Assembly: GCF_018476525.1 (NCBI RefSeq)
Contig: NZ_JAHCST010000005.1
Location: 62,001-126,000, forward strand
Source of the DNA: Acrocarpospora catenulata
GTDB taxonomy: Bacteria > Actinomycetota > Actinomycetes > Streptosporangiales > Streptosporangiaceae
DNA length: 64,000 bases
Direction: 5' to 3'
Below are positions 48,886-57,789 of the stretch, one piece after another. The translations under genes were made by a program, and so were the position numbers. Each line of letters starts with the position of its first letter. Position 1 is the stretch's first letter. The notes beneath the pieces were generated by a model. That model was not told where the DNA came from. It saw only the letters and a list, made by a program, of their open reading frames with translations, and made no database searches.

Positions 48886-49021
48886 AGTGCAGTGGCGAGC
48901 CCGTCCGCTTTCTCCGGTGCGTCCCCGATTCCATCTCGAAACCGAGACATCACCCGCTGTAGCCACCGATCCGTCCGCCCCCCGACTCTCGCACCCCCGG
49001 TCGTCCCCCCACGGAGGAAAA

Positions 49022-52000
49022 ATGGACCAGCCCATCGGGGCTCAGTTACCCGGCACCTCGCTGCCCAGCGCCGGCCCGCCGGCCCGCCGTACCGTGTCGC
49101 GGCCGGTCGTGGTCGGCGTGGTGCTGGCGATGATCGCCACGATGCTCGCCTTCGTGGCCGGCACGCCTGCCGCCCAGGCGGGCACGGTCGGCGCCGGGTC
49201 GTACGCCGATACGCTGCCGGCCGGCCGTGCCCTGCCGTCCGGCTGCGGATCGCTGTCGACCAACCCGCGCGCCTACGTCACCGCGAACGCCCCGGCCGGC
49301 GCGGTCCCCACCAACGACTGGTGGTCGTCGCTGCTGTTCAAGCGGCTCGACTGCGCCTACGGCGAGCCGCTGCACGCGCACCCGATCTCGTATGACACGT
49401 TCGCCGGCGGCCTCGGCTTCTCCTACAACACCGTGGCCGCGATCAGCGGCACCGCGACCGGCGTCGGGGAGTACCACTACCCGTACGTGCAGGACATCCT
49501 GGTCGGCGTGACCGGGCTGAACTCGCCGGACACCAAGGTGGACGGCTGGACGGACTGGACGGTCACCCCGTACTGGAGTGACGGCACGCGGACGCTGAAG
49601 GCCACGATCGGGCACGGCCTGCCGTTCGCCTACTTCCAGAAGACCGGCGGCAACGCGCAGATCACCACCAGCGGCACCCCGACCGTGTGGTCCAACAGCG
49701 GCGGGACCATCGGGTTCACCGTCAACGGCAAGGACTACCTCGGCTTCGCCCCCAGCGGCTCGACCTGGACGGTCAGCGGGACCAGCATCTCCTCGACGCT
49801 GAACGGGCAGAACTACTTCTCGGTCGCGGTGCTGCCGACGTCGCCGTCGACCCCGGCGGCCACCCGCACCAGCCTGGCGAACACCTACGCGCAGTACGCC
49901 CACGCGCACGTCACCGGCACCCGGGTGTCGTACTCCTACAACCCCGGCACCTCGAACGTCAGCACCACCTACACCTTCACCACCACGGCCCGGGAAGGCA
50001 ACGCGAGCGGCACCGTCATCGCGCTCTACCCGCACCAGTGGAACTACCTGACCGGCTCGACGCCGCTGGCGCAGACCTACATCTCGGCGCGCGGCCAGAT
50101 GAAGGTGGTCACCGGCACCTCGTTCAGCACGACGATGAAGTTCCAGGGTGTGCTGCCGGAGATTCCGGCGGTCGGCGACAACGCCGGTGGCGACCTGACC
50201 ACCATCACCAACTACCTGAACGCGGAGCTCGGCGACCCCACAGCAGGCCTCGGCGACGACACCTACTGGACCGGCAAGGGCCTGGGCCGGGCGGCACGCA
50301 TCGCGGAGATCGCCGACCAGCTCAACCTGACCGCTGTCCGGGACTCGGCGCTCAACCGCATCCGGACCAGGCTCAACGACTGGTTCACCGCCAGCCCGGG
50401 AAAGACCAGCCGGGTCTTCTACTACAACTCGGCTTGGGGCACCCTGCTCGGCTACCCGGCCTCCTACGGCTCGGACGCCGAGCTCAACGACCACCACTTC
50501 CACTACGGCTACTACATCGCGGCCGCGGCGACGCTGGCGAAGTTCGACCCGACCTGGGCGACCAACGGCCAGTACGGCGGCATGGTCGACCTGCTGATCC
50601 GAGACGCCAACAACTACGACCGCAACGACACCCGCTTCCCGTACCTGCGTGACTTCGACATCTATGCGGGCCACGACTGGGCGTCCGGGCACGGCGCGTT
50701 CGGCTCCGGCAACAACCAGGAGTCCTCCTCGGAGGGGATGAACTTCGCCAACGCCCTGATCCAGTGGGGTCAGGCGACCGGCAACACCGCCGTCCGCGAC
50801 GCCGGCGTGTTCATCTACGCCACCCAGACCGCGGCGATCCAGGAGTACTGGTTCGACGTGCGCAACCAGAACTTCCCGTCCACCTTCGGGCATTCCACGG
50901 TCGGCATGGTCTGGGGCTCCGGCGGCGCGTACGCCACCTGGTTCAGCGCCGAGCCCGAGATGATCCAGGGCATCAACATGCTGCCGATCACCGGTGGCCA
51001 CTTCTACCTCGGCGAGTACCCGGCCTACGTGCTGACCAACTACAACGAGCTGGTCACCAACAACGGCGGCCCACCGACGGTCTGGCAGGACATCCTCCAG
51101 GAGTTCCGGGCACTCGGCGACGGACCGGCCGCTCTGGCAGCTTTCCAGGCCAATCCAGGATTCACCTCCGAGGAGGGCGAGAGCAAGGCGCACACCTTCC
51201 ACTGGCTGCGCAACCTGGCCTCGCTGGGTACGGTGGACACCACGGTCACCGCGAACCACCCGCTGGCGAAGGTCTTCGTGAAGAACGGTGTACGGACCTA
51301 CGTAGCCTCCAACATCACCAACAGCTCCCTGACGGTGACCTTCTCCAACGGCACGACGCTGACCGCGCCGGCCGGCAAGACCGTCACCTCGGGCCTGTTC
51401 ACCTGGAGCGGCGGCAACGCGACCGGGGGCGGCACGCCGTCGCCCAGCCCGTCGCCCAGCCCGTCCCCGTCCCCGAGCCCGTCGCCCTCGCCGTGCACAC
51501 CGACCTCGCTGCTCTCGCAGGGCCGACCGGCCACCTCGTCGAGCATCGAGAGCGGCTACCCGGCCAACCTGGCGTTCGACGGCGACGGGGCCACCCGCTG
51601 GTCGAGCGCGTTCAGCGACCCGCAGTGGATCCAGGTGGACCTCGGCTCGGTGCAGAACATCTCGTCGGTGCAACTGACCTGGGAGACCGCTTACGGGCGG
51701 TCGTACCAGATCCAGACCTCCACCAACGGGACGACCTGGACCGACATCTACACCACCACCACCGGTGACGGCGGCACGGACAACCTGACGGTGTCCGGGT
51801 CGGGCCGCTACGTGCGGCTCTACGGTACGGCGCGCGGCACCGCATGGGGCTACTCGCTGTGGGAGTTCAAGGTCTACGGCGGTGGCGTCTGCACCAGCCC
51901 GTCGCCCAGCCCGTCGCCCTCACCGCCCGCTCAGTTCTCCGCCAACCGGTACCCGCAGTCGAACGGCTCGCTGCCGGGGACGACGGGTGCGGCCGGCAGC

Positions 52001-52402
52001 GTCACACTGGCCGCGGCCAATGGCAACCACGACGGTGTCCCGACCAACGCCGCCGTCTACAACGCGACCGGGCTGACCGGCACGTTCAGCGGCGCGGCCA
52101 CCACGTTCGACGTGTTCGTGGACGCCGGGACCAACGTCGGCAACGCCACGCAGATCAGGGTCTCCTACGACCTGACCGGCAACGGCAGCTGGGACCGGGT
52201 GGAGACGTACGCGTACTTCGCCACCGACCCGGTGAGCGGCTGGGAGCACTACACCCAGGCGTCCGGGGTGAAGACGGCCACCGGCGCCCTCGGCAACCTG
52301 GCCAACGGCTCGGTGCGGGTCGAGATCTGGAGCGCGATCGGCTCCACCACGACCAACGTCGGGATCGGCAACCAGAGCGTCATCCGCCTGCCCTTCGCGT
52401 AG
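49022..52402 (+). CDS. Secreted GH81 endo-beta-1,3-glucanase with F5/8-type and C-terminal binding modules
   Basis: 1126 aa from the ATG at 49022, preceded by GGAGG; longer in-frame starts lack this. Long N-region then signal segment ending AGTPAAQA near residue 56. GH81 catalytic domain about 60-790: PTNDWWSSLLF, ELNDHHFHYGYYIAAAA, and the catalytic-acid region NQESSSEGMNFA. Ser-Pro linker about 805-825, F5/8 type C (CBM32-like) module 826-956, second Ser-Pro linker, and a beta-rich C-terminal module 970-1126 that may be a glucan-binding domain. It cleaves beta-1,3-glucan outside the cell. Divergent partner of the GH64 gene. Confidence 0.93.
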   Translation: MDQPIGAQLPGTSLPSAGPPARRTVSRPVVVGVVLAMIATMLAFVAGTPAAQAGTVGAGSYADTLPAGRALPSGCGSLSTNPRAYVTANAPAGAVPTNDWWSSLLFKRLDCAYGEPLHAHPISYDTFAGGLGFSYNTVAAISGTATGVGEYHYPYVQDILVGVTGLNSPDTKVDGWTDWTVTPYWSDGTRTLKATIGHGLPFAYFQKTGGNAQITTSGTPTVWSNSGGTIGFTVNGKDYLGFAPSGSTWTVSGTSISSTLNGQNYFSVAVLPTSPSTPAATRTSLANTYAQYAHAHVTGTRVSYSYNPGTSNVSTTYTFTTTAREGNASGTVIALYPHQWNYLTGSTPLAQTYISARGQMKVVTGTSFSTTMKFQGVLPEIPAVGDNAGGDLTTITNYLNAELGDPTAGLGDDTYWTGKGLGRAARIAEIADQLNLTAVRDSALNRIRTRLNDWFTASPGKTSRVFYYNSAWGTLLGYPASYGSDAELNDHHFHYGYYIAAAATLAKFDPTWATNGQYGGMVDLLIRDANNYDRNDTRFPYLRDFDIYAGHDWASGHGAFGSGNNQESSSEGMNFANALIQWGQATGNTAVRDAGVFIYATQTAAIQEYWFDVRNQNFPSTFGHSTVGMVWGSGGAYATWFSAEPEMIQGINMLPITGGHFYLGEYPAYVLTNYNELVTNNGGPPTVWQDILQEFRALGDGPAALAAFQANPGFTSEEGESKAHTFHWLRNLASLGTVDTTVTANHPLAKVFVKNGVRTYVASNITNSSLTVTFSNGTTLTAPAGKTVTSGLFTWSGGNATGGGTPSPSPSPSPSPSPSPSPSPCTPTSLLSQGRPATSSSIESGYPANLAFDGDGATRWSSAFSDPQWIQVDLGSVQNISSVQLTWETAYGRSYQIQTSTNGTTWTDIYTTTTGDGGTDNLTVSGSGRYVRLYGTARGTAWGYSLWEFKVYGGGVCTSPSPSPSPSPPAQFSANRYPQSNGSLPGTTGAAGSVTLAAANGNHDGVPTNAAVYNATGLTGTFSGAATTFDVFVDAGTNVGNATQIRVSYDLTGNGSWDRVETYAYFATDPVSGWEHYTQASGVKTATGALGNLANGSVRVEIWSAIGSTTTNVGIGNQSVIRLPFA

Positions 52403-52410
52403 CCAATGAC

Positions 52411-52440
52411 GGCGGCGGGCCGCACGAGCGGCCCGCCGCC
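52411..52440 (+). terminator. GH81 terminator
   Basis: GGCGGCGGGCCGC (52411-52423), loop ACGA, GCGGCCCGCCGCC (52428-52440): a perfect 13-bp stem eight bases after the stop. Confidence 0.85.
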
Positions 52441-52631
52441 ATCACCATCGGTGACCTCCCCGGCATACTTCTTGCGCCTCGCATTCGAGGCCCAGGAACT
52501 CCACCAGGGTGACCTTGCCGCCCGCGGCTGTCGACGCGGACCAGCCATGAGTCGCGATCACCGCAATATTGATCTTGCGGGAGCGGTGTACTCCCGTTTC
52601 GTTCCCGATTTCATGGTCAGCGATCTTCGAA
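52441..52631. other. Presumed left junction of the integrated element; no complete gene
   Basis: No complete gene can be supported here. On the minus strand, 52442-52556 can be read as a short thioredoxin-like stretch (GGKVTLVEFLGLECEA) with no proper start or cysteine pair, possibly a remnant of a gene interrupted by integration. A GCCTCG-CATT-CGAGGC hairpin lies within it. The attachment core cannot be defined without the right end. No tRNA gene is recognisable. Confidence 0.35.
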
Positions 52632-52637
52632 ACGAAA

Positions 52638-52662
52638 AATCCCAGGCCGTTGACCTGGGATT
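52638..52662 (-). terminator. Integrase terminator (Rho-independent)
   Basis: On the minus strand a 9-bp stem AATCCCAGG / CCTGGGATT with seven-base loop (arms 52654-52662 and 52638-52646), followed by a T-run TTTTCGTTTCG. Confidence 0.8.
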
Positions 52663-52750
52663 CTCTGGGTGGACGATACTGGGAATGTGCCATCTGGGGG
52701 CAAAAGTCCAAGGTAGACCGGTTTCTGTGGGCTTGAGGGTCAGCACAACG

Positions 52751-53956
52751 TCAGCACGCGGCACGATCTTCTTCTGGCGTGATGGCCGCTTGATAGGCGT
52801 TCTCCATTGCTTCAAGGGCGCGGTCCCATGCCTCCTCAAGTAGGTGTGCGTAGGTCTTGTAGGTCTCGTTGATGTCCTTGTGGCCGAGCCAATGGGACAG
52901 GTCGGTGATCGGGATGCCCTGGGAGAGTTGCATGGAGGCGTAGGCGTGTCTGAGGCCGTGGATGGTGAAGTCCTCGGGGAGTCCGGCCGCCTTGGCAGCG
53001 GCCTTGAACTTGACGCGGAACACTTCATGGTTCACGTACGGGTGCCTGCGTCCCTGGAACAGGTAGCCGTCTTCGTTGCTGCTGTGGCTGTCCAGGTGGG
53101 TGGTAATGACCTTGTGGATGAACCGGGGAAGGGGGATGTCCCGGTATTCGCCTTCCTCTCGGTGCTTGAGCGGGCCTAAGCCGTGCTTCTGGGTGACCTG
53201 CTGGGAGATTCTGATTCGCTTGCCGCCGAACAGAAGGCAGTCTTCGTTGAAGGCGAGGACTTCGCCGATGCGTAGGCCGCACCCGGCCATGAGCCAGACG
53301 GTTGCCGCCCAGTCGGGGGGCATGCCCTCGGCGAGTTTGGCGATCTGTGCCCAGGTGGGGACGTAGAAGTCTTTCCGCCTGGTTGCGGTGGGGAGTTCGA
53401 TCTCGGTGCAGGGGGACTCGGGGATGAGCTTGTCTCGTACGGCTTCATCCATGATCGAGTTGATCACGGCGTAGCAGCCGTTGACGGTACTGGGGGAGTA
53501 GCCGTCTGCCCGCATCGTGGTGATGAGGTCCTTGATGTGCTGCCGCTTGATCCCGTTGAGCTTGAGGTGGCCGAGCGCGGGTGTGATGTGGTTGCGGAGG
53601 TAGGAGCGGTAGCGCTCCAGGGTGTTGGGCTTGAGGACTCGCCCGATCAACCACTTGGTGGTGCAGTCGGAGAAGAGGATGTTGCCCGCCTTGGGGTCCA
53701 GGGTGCGGCGTAGGCCCGTGACCTTGTCGGCCTTGATCTCCAGGATGAATGCTTCGGCGTCGCGTTTCATCTCGTGGGGGTAGGACTGCTCTTTCTGGGG
53801 GGTGCCCCGGCCTCCGAGCCGGTAGCGGACGGTCCAGGAGTGCGGGCACTTGTTCCAGGTGCGTTCAGCGGTCTTGCGGTCGTCGGAACTGCGGAGGTCG
53901 AGTTTGCGCGCGGCTTTGGTGTCGGCGCATTCGCATTTCTTGAGCAGGTTGGCCAC
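52751..53956 (-). CDS. int: Site-specific tyrosine recombinase (phage-type integrase)
   Basis: 401 aa from a GTG directly after the stop of the HTH gene. N-terminal DNA-binding region including an AP2-like arm domain, a SAM-like core-binding domain (about 92-180), and a catalytic domain with R229 (GCGLRIGEVL), H333-x2-R336 (HGLRHAYAS), H359 (WLGHKDI) and the nucleophile tyrosine, Y369 or Y366 in NETYKTYAHL. It integrates and, with an excisionase, excises the element. Location at the left end of the foreign block is typical. Codons are less GC-biased than in the flanking cluster. Confidence 0.95.
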   Translation of the reverse strand: MANLLKKCECADTKAARKLDLRSSDDRKTAERTWNKCPHSWTVRYRLGGRGTPQKEQSYPHEMKRDAEAFILEIKADKVTGLRRTLDPKAGNILFSDCTTKWLIGRVLKPNTLERYRSYLRNHITPALGHLKLNGIKRQHIKDLITTMRADGYSPSTVNGCYAVINSIMDEAVRDKLIPESPCTEIELPTATRRKDFYVPTWAQIAKLAEGMPPDWAATVWLMAGCGLRIGEVLAFNEDCLLFGGKRIRISQQVTQKHGLGPLKHREEGEYRDIPLPRFIHKVITTHLDSHSSNEDGYLFQGRRHPYVNHEVFRVKFKAAAKAAGLPEDFTIHGLRHAYASMQLSQGIPITDLSHWLGHKDINETYKTYAHLLEEAWDRALEAMENAYQAAITPEEDRAAC

Positions 53957-54544
53957 TTAGGTTTCTTTCTGGGAGAGCAGTTGCTGTGCTGTGGAGGTGA
54001 GTTCGGCGCTGAGGGTGGTTCCGGTGCGGGTTTGGAGGAGCAGGCCCATGTCCCGGGCGCGGCGGACGCGGGCGCTGATGGTGTTGCGGGAGACGCCGGA
54101 GGCTTCGGCCATGACGTGGATCGGGCGTCGCTCTCCTGTGTATATAAGGCGGACATATTCGGCAGCCACGAGGGCGTAGTCATGCGGGGTCTCTACGCGC
54201 TCGGGCAGCGGCCGGGGGGCTTCCTCGGGATAGAAGGTGGCCCGTAGGCGTGGCAGCCATTCGGCGAGGGTCTTGCGGGCGTCGCCTAGGGGGACGGCTC
54301 GTAGGACGTCCAGGGTGATCCCGTCGCGTTCTTTAGTTTTGTCGGGGTCGAACTCCTCTCGTATGCGGACTTCCATGGGTCCGCTGATGGGTGCGCGGAG
54401 GTCTGCGGAGATGATCACTGTGCAGCCCTGCACGTCGTAGACGCCGATGAGGTCGGCGGGCTGGCTGTCGTACCGTGCGGCGGGGTAGAGGGCCCAGCCG
54501 GGTGGGAGAGTCCAGCCGTGAGGGCTGAGGTCGATGGGTTCCAC
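53957..54544 (-). CDS. HTH regulatory protein of the element
   Basis: 195 aa, GTG start. The N-terminal 120 residues are unrecognised. A helix-turn-helix lies near residues 140-170 (HVMAEASGVSRNTISARV, then RRARDMGLLL). It is transcribed with the integrase (stop and integrase GTG adjoin) and divergently from the excisionase-like gene, the usual position of an element repressor or integrase regulator. Inverted repeats in the shared upstream region are candidate binding sites. Confidence 0.65.
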   Translation of the reverse strand: MEPIDLSPHGWTLPPGWALYPAARYDSQPADLIGVYDVQGCTVIISADLRAPISGPMEVRIREEFDPDKTKERDGITLDVLRAVPLGDARKTLAEWLPRLRATFYPEEAPRPLPERVETPHDYALVAAEYVRLIYTGERRPIHVMAEASGVSRNTISARVRRARDMGLLLQTRTGTTLSAELTSTAQQLLSQKET

Positions 54545-54610
54545 ATCACCAAGTTAACACACGGCACCCGGCTTGCGCCATGTGTCATATCTGGCCTATC
54601 GTTGAACCAG

Positions 54611-54639
54611 GCACACGGAAACAGGTTGCAACCGTGTGC
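54611..54639. promoter_or_regulatory. Nested inverted repeats between int-regulator and xis genes
   Basis: GCACACGG (54611-54618) pairs with CCGTGTGC (54632-54639), and the palindrome GGTTGCAACC (54624-54633) lies inside. A related ACACACGG lies about 50 bases to the left. Candidate operator for the divergent HTH regulator. TTGACA at 54650-54655 could be a -35 for the rightward genes, without a good -10. Confidence 0.45.
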
Positions 54640-54730
54640 TAGTGGCTCCTTGACAACTCAACAGCGGACGACAGCCCCCACCAGCGCTCCATGTGGGCGC
54701 GGAACCCACCCCCGGCAGAAAGAGCAGCGT

Positions 54731-54913
54731 TTGAGCAGCGGCGGCAGCAATCGACTCATGTCGGTTGACGACGTGGCGGACTACTTGGGCGTGTCCAAGG
54801 CCACGATCTACGGCCAGTGGAAGACCTGGGGCTTGCCCGGCTTCAAGATCGGCAAGCACCTCAGATTCAGACAGCGCAACGTGGAGACCTGGCTAGAACG
54901 CCAGTCCCTCTAA
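54731..54913 (+). CDS. xis: Excisionase-like small HTH (MerR/HTH_17 type) protein
   Basis: 60 aa from the TTG at 54731; an ATG at 54758 gives 51 aa, and neither has a clear ribosome site. The HTH_17 pattern is complete: MSVDDVADYLGVSKATIYG, then GFKIGKHLRFRQRNVETWL. Such proteins bend DNA and direct the integrase toward excision. First gene of the rightward element operon. Confidence 0.8.
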   Translation: MSSGGSNRLMSVDDVADYLGVSKATIYGQWKTWGLPGFKIGKHLRFRQRNVETWLERQSL

Positions 54914-54939
54914 ACGATCATCAGCGAAGGGATTCGATC

Positions 54940-55158
54940 ATGACTGAACGGAAGACAGAAGACGGCGGTATGGACCGCCAGCGACTCACCGTGGATGACC
55001 TGCTTTGGGTGGTCGATGAGATCGAGGTCGATGGCAAGGTGTATCGCCACAAGATGTTGGTTCCGAAGGAGGGCAGGTACAGGCAGATCATGGATGCTCT
55101 GGGGTACGCGCTCCGGCAGGACGGGGCCGATAACCAGAGTCTGCGGATGGGCGCATGA
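54940..55158 (+). CDS. Small protein of unknown function (element operon)
   Basis: 72 aa; ATG with GAAGGGA eight bases upstream. Acidic N-terminal half (LTVDDLLWVVDEIEVDGKVY) and a basic RYRQIMDALGYALRQD. No known domain recognised. It overlaps the next gene by ATGA, so the two are translationally coupled. Confidence 0.6.
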   Translation: MTERKTEDGGMDRQRLTVDDLLWVVDEIEVDGKVYRHKMLVPKEGRYRQIMDALGYALRQDGADNQSLRMGA

Positions 55159-55556
55159 CGCTACCTGAACAAGCGTGGGGGAAGCTCTTCCAGCGTTATG
55201 CGAGCAGTATCGGCCGGAAGGGGGTCGGGCTGTCCCTGGATACCCGGCTGTTGCTGGTGGCGATAGGCCGGGCCAACAACACCGGTCATGCCGTCTTCAT
55301 CCCCGGAGAACTACAGCGCATTCTCGGTCGTGGACTGCCGGACGGCACGCGCAAGCCTGCCTCTCGCTCGACGGTCTACGCGACTCTCAAGAAGCTTCGT
55401 GAGGCCGGGTTGATGATGCCGGGAGGAGGTGAGACATGCGTGTGGCTCGTGCGGGAGTTGTGGGAACGGCAGAGGGCGCGGGGATCGCTCTGCCCCATCC
55501 ACCGCACCTACAAGCCCGGATACATCACCCGCCCGGACACTGGGGAGGCCGCCTAG
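55155..55556 (+). CDS. Winged-helix-like protein of the element (possible replication or control factor)
   Basis: 133 aa, ATGA overlap with the preceding gene. The middle part SRSTVYATLKKLREAGLMMPG looks like a winged helix, preceded by a helical LDTRLLLVAIGRANNTGHA. This is common in element-encoded regulators and replication initiators. No catalytic motif seen. It is followed by a terminator hairpin at 55796. Confidence 0.6.
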   Translation: MTLPEQAWGKLFQRYASSIGRKGVGLSLDTRLLLVAIGRANNTGHAVFIPGELQRILGRGLPDGTRKPASRSTVYATLKKLREAGLMMPGGGETCVWLVRELWERQRARGSLCPIHRTYKPGYITRPDTGEAA

Positions 55557-55701
55557 ATCTGCCGTCCAGTTCTACGGAATCGGACTGAATGGTTTTCGAT
55601 TCCCGGACTGGGTTGCCCGTCTGGCGTGGGCAAACACGACACCCTCTCTACTTCTCCTATGACAGGAGGGTGAGGAGGGTAACGACGAACCTCATCCAGG
55701 A

Positions 55702-55763
55702 GGGGCGGCCGGTTCAGGGCCGCCCCCACGGGGGAGTTCCTAGTGGGCGTCTTCGAGACGCCC
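55702..55763 (+). other. Two stem-loops in the leader between the xis operon and capsid genes
   Basis: Stem GGGGCGGCC/GGCCGCCCC (55702-55710 with 55718-55726) and stem GGGCGTCT/AGACGCCC (55745-55752 with 55756-55763, loop TCG). The stretch 55557-56037 contains no gene I can support. It holds these hairpins and two terminators and may be an untranslated RNA or attenuator region. Confidence 0.5.
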
Positions 55764-55795
55764 CCAAGTTTCTTTACTTTCCTCAACTTGTGTGT

Positions 55796-55835
55796 GGCCC
55801 CGGTCTCCGTGCCGGGGCCCACTTCTTTCTTTCTT
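55796..55835 (+). terminator. Terminator with pyrimidine tail
   Basis: GGCCCCGG (55796-55803) and CCGGGGCC (55812-55819), loop of eight, then a C/T tract (CTTCTTTCTTTCTTCTTC). Ends transcription from the xis operon. Confidence 0.75.
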
Positions 55836-55964
55836 CTTCAAGAGTGGGATCTCCTGTGACACACATCACAGGTTCCATGTCCGGACCTTCTGTCATTGTC
55901 CGCCCTATATGCATGTGAGTGAGGGGGCCCAGCCCGTAAGGCTGACGGCGTCTGATCCCTCAGT

Positions 55965-55992
55965 AAAGGCAGTCCTCCGGGCTGCCTTTTTT
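55965..55992 (+). terminator. Rho-independent terminator ahead of the scaffold gene
   Basis: AAAGGCAG (55965-55972), CTGCCTTT (55982-55989) and a run of six T. It lies 45 bases before the scaffolding-protein gene, so it could act as an attenuator for the capsid genes. Confidence 0.8.
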
Positions 55993-56037
55993 CATGCCCG
56001 CCGCCCGGAACGGGTCGGCATCGATTGGAGATCCGAA

Positions 56038-56496
56038 ATGGACGACAGCACGACTGAGGCGACCACCGTAACGGAGCAGGTCGCCGACGTTGATGGAACC
56101 CCGCAGTTCGAGAACGACGCGGAACGGTGGAAGTACTTTTCCCGCGTCAACGAGAACAGGTGGAAGAAGGCCACCGCTGACCTGGAGGCCGCTACGGCCA
56201 AGGTCGCGGAACTGGAGCAGATCATCTCCCAGAGACGCGAACAGGACACCCTGACCCAGATCCGCACCATCGCCAGCGAGCGCGGTGTCGAACTGGATGA
56301 CGAGGCCATGGCCGCGCTCAACCTCACCGCCTTCGTGACGGAGGCCGGAGAGATCGACTCTGCCGCACTTACCGGGTTCCTCAGCCGTTTCGGTCCCACT
56401 CGGCCCAAGTTCGCTCAGAACCTCGGCATCGGTCCACAGGGACGGAACGGCTCATCTCGACCGAGCATCCCTCTCGACGCCCGCCAGCGTCGATGA
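56038..56496 (+). CDS. Phage scaffolding-protein-like (capsid assembly)
   Basis: 152 aa; ATG with GGAG seven bases upstream. Acidic N-terminus, a central coiled coil (VNENRWKKATADLEAATAKV, then AELEQIISQRREQD, about 38-80), and a C-terminus rich in R/S/P. This is the size and composition of tailed-phage scaffolds, which lie directly before the major capsid gene, as here. It guides capsid shell assembly and is later removed. No capsid protease is encoded next to it. Confidence 0.75.
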   Translation: MDDSTTEATTVTEQVADVDGTPQFENDAERWKYFSRVNENRWKKATADLEAATAKVAELEQIISQRREQDTLTQIRTIASERGVELDDEAMAALNLTAFVTEAGEIDSAALTGFLSRFGPTRPKFAQNLGIGPQGRNGSSRPSIPLDARQRR

Positions 56497-56518
56497 CTGT
56501 CCCTGAAAGGACGTTCCC

Positions 56519-57439
56519 TTGGCAATCAACCCGATGCCCGACTATGCCCACGAGGGCACCTATTCATGGGTGCCGACCGAGTGGAGCAACGAACTTCTTA
56601 CCCAGTTCGACCCGCTTCTGGTGTGGGCCTCTCCGCTGGTGTGCAACCGCGACTATGAAGGCGACATCAGCGAAAAGGGTGACCGGGTCGTTGTCAACGG
56701 CCTGATCCGGCCCAGCGTCGGCAAGTACACCGACACGGACGGCATGACGATCGAGGATTTGCAGACGGTCGAACAGTTCGTTGACGTCAGCGAGGCCGAT
56801 TATGTGGCCTTCTATGTCCGCGACATCGAAAAGGTTCAAGTCTCCGGAGCCCTCACCGCACCCGCAACCCAGGAGTCCATCAAGTCCCTGGCCAACGAGA
56901 CCGATACCTTCGTCGGCGCGAAGGTCGCGGGCTCGGCAACCGCGATGCCCCAGGTGGACGTGAGCGGCATCGCCAAGAGCCAGGACAAGGGCGAGGCGCT
57001 GCTTGAAGCCGTCTTCGACATGATGGAGCGCCTGGACACCGCCAAGGTCCCGGGCGGCCGGTATGCGGTCGTCTCCCCGAAGGTGAAGCGCTACCTTCTG
57101 CGCGCCCCGGACGTCGCCAACGCCGCCGCTCTGGGTGAAGGCGGGGCCACCGCTCACGGCGTGGTGGCTTCCCTGGCCGGGTTCACGGTCGTGTCCACGA
57201 CGGCGATGCCGGCAGGTGTGGAGATCCTGGCCGGCCACCGGGCGTTCACCACCTTCGCCAGCCAGTTCACGAACTTCCGCAGTCAGCCGGTGGAGAAGTA
57301 CCGCCGCAACCAGGTTGACGCCCTGCACCTGTACGGCGCACGGGTGCTGTCCTTCCCTGGCGGCGCTCAGCCGGTCACCCCGGACGTGGCTGTGCTCAAC
57401 TCCGAGGGCCTTCTCAAGGCCGCCGTCAAGTGGTCATGA
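56519..57439 (+). CDS. Phage major capsid protein (P22/HK97-type)
   Basis: 306 aa from a TTG with AAAGGA eight bases upstream. The sequence matches actinophage major capsid proteins with a P22-like coat layout: MPDYAHEGTYSWVPTEW start, KGDRVVVNGLIRPSVGKYT, EQFVDVSEADYVAFYVRDIE, PGGRYAVVSPKVKRYLLRAP and a C-terminal RVLSFPGGAQPVTPDVAVL. It would form the shell of a small phage-like particle. No portal, terminase or tail gene is present in the visible part of the element. Confidence 0.85.
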   Translation: MAINPMPDYAHEGTYSWVPTEWSNELLTQFDPLLVWASPLVCNRDYEGDISEKGDRVVVNGLIRPSVGKYTDTDGMTIEDLQTVEQFVDVSEADYVAFYVRDIEKVQVSGALTAPATQESIKSLANETDTFVGAKVAGSATAMPQVDVSGIAKSQDKGEALLEAVFDMMERLDTAKVPGGRYAVVSPKVKRYLLRAPDVANAAALGEGGATAHGVVASLAGFTVVSTTAMPAGVEILAGHRAFTTFASQFTNFRSQPVEKYRRNQVDALHLYGARVLSFPGGAQPVTPDVAVLNSEGLLKAAVKWS

Positions 57440-57467
57440 CCTTCAGGAGCTAACCAGCTCAAAATCC

Positions 57468-57515
57468 AGCCCCGAGTTCGTTCCCGTGCGGGACGGCTCG
57501 GGGCTTTTCTTGTTT
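57468..57515 (+). terminator. Capsid-operon terminator
   Basis: AGCCCCGAG (57468-57476) with CTCGGGGCT (57497-57505), an inner TCCCG/CGGGA stem, then TTTCTTGTTT. It stands 28 bases after the capsid stop and also faces the end of the leftward membrane-protein gene. Confidence 0.85.
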
Positions 57516-57528
57516 CTATCGGCAAGAC

Positions 57529-57780
57529 TCATACCAGGGCTTCGTTACTCGGAGGAGCTTCATCGGGTGGCGAAGACGCATCCCCAGTTCCGCGGGGTAA
57601 TTCCGGAGCTGCTTCCGGGCCCTTCCCTCGACGCATAAGCGTGTCGAACAGCTTTTGGGCGATGTCACTACGCCGCTCATCCTTGGAGAACATCGCGACC
57701 ATCGCGCAAACGAAGGTCAGGACCGCGTAGACCGCTGCCGACCCGAGGCCCGCCAGTATCAAGGCGACCACGTAGCTCAT
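57529..57780 (-). CDS. Small membrane protein of unknown function
   Basis: 83 aa; ATG with AGGAG four bases upstream. One hydrophobic segment (about 3-32: VVALILAGLGSAAVYAVLTF) followed by a charged region KDERRSDIAQKLFDTLMRRG and a proline/acidic tail. It has its own promoter and a hairpin in the leader. It stands alone on the opposite strand between capsid and helicase genes, the place where satellites and prophages carry cargo or exclusion genes, but no function can be stated. Confidence 0.65.
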   Translation of the reverse strand: MSYVVALILAGLGSAAVYAVLTFVCAMVAMFSKDERRSDIAQKLFDTLMRRGKGPEAAPELPRGTGDASSPPDEAPPSNEALV

Positions 57781-57789
57781 TCTTCTCCT

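Noticed and set aside
51437-51500. Possible CRISPR-like or regulatory repeat array in GH81
   Set aside because: It encodes an in-frame Ser-Pro linker between protein modules.
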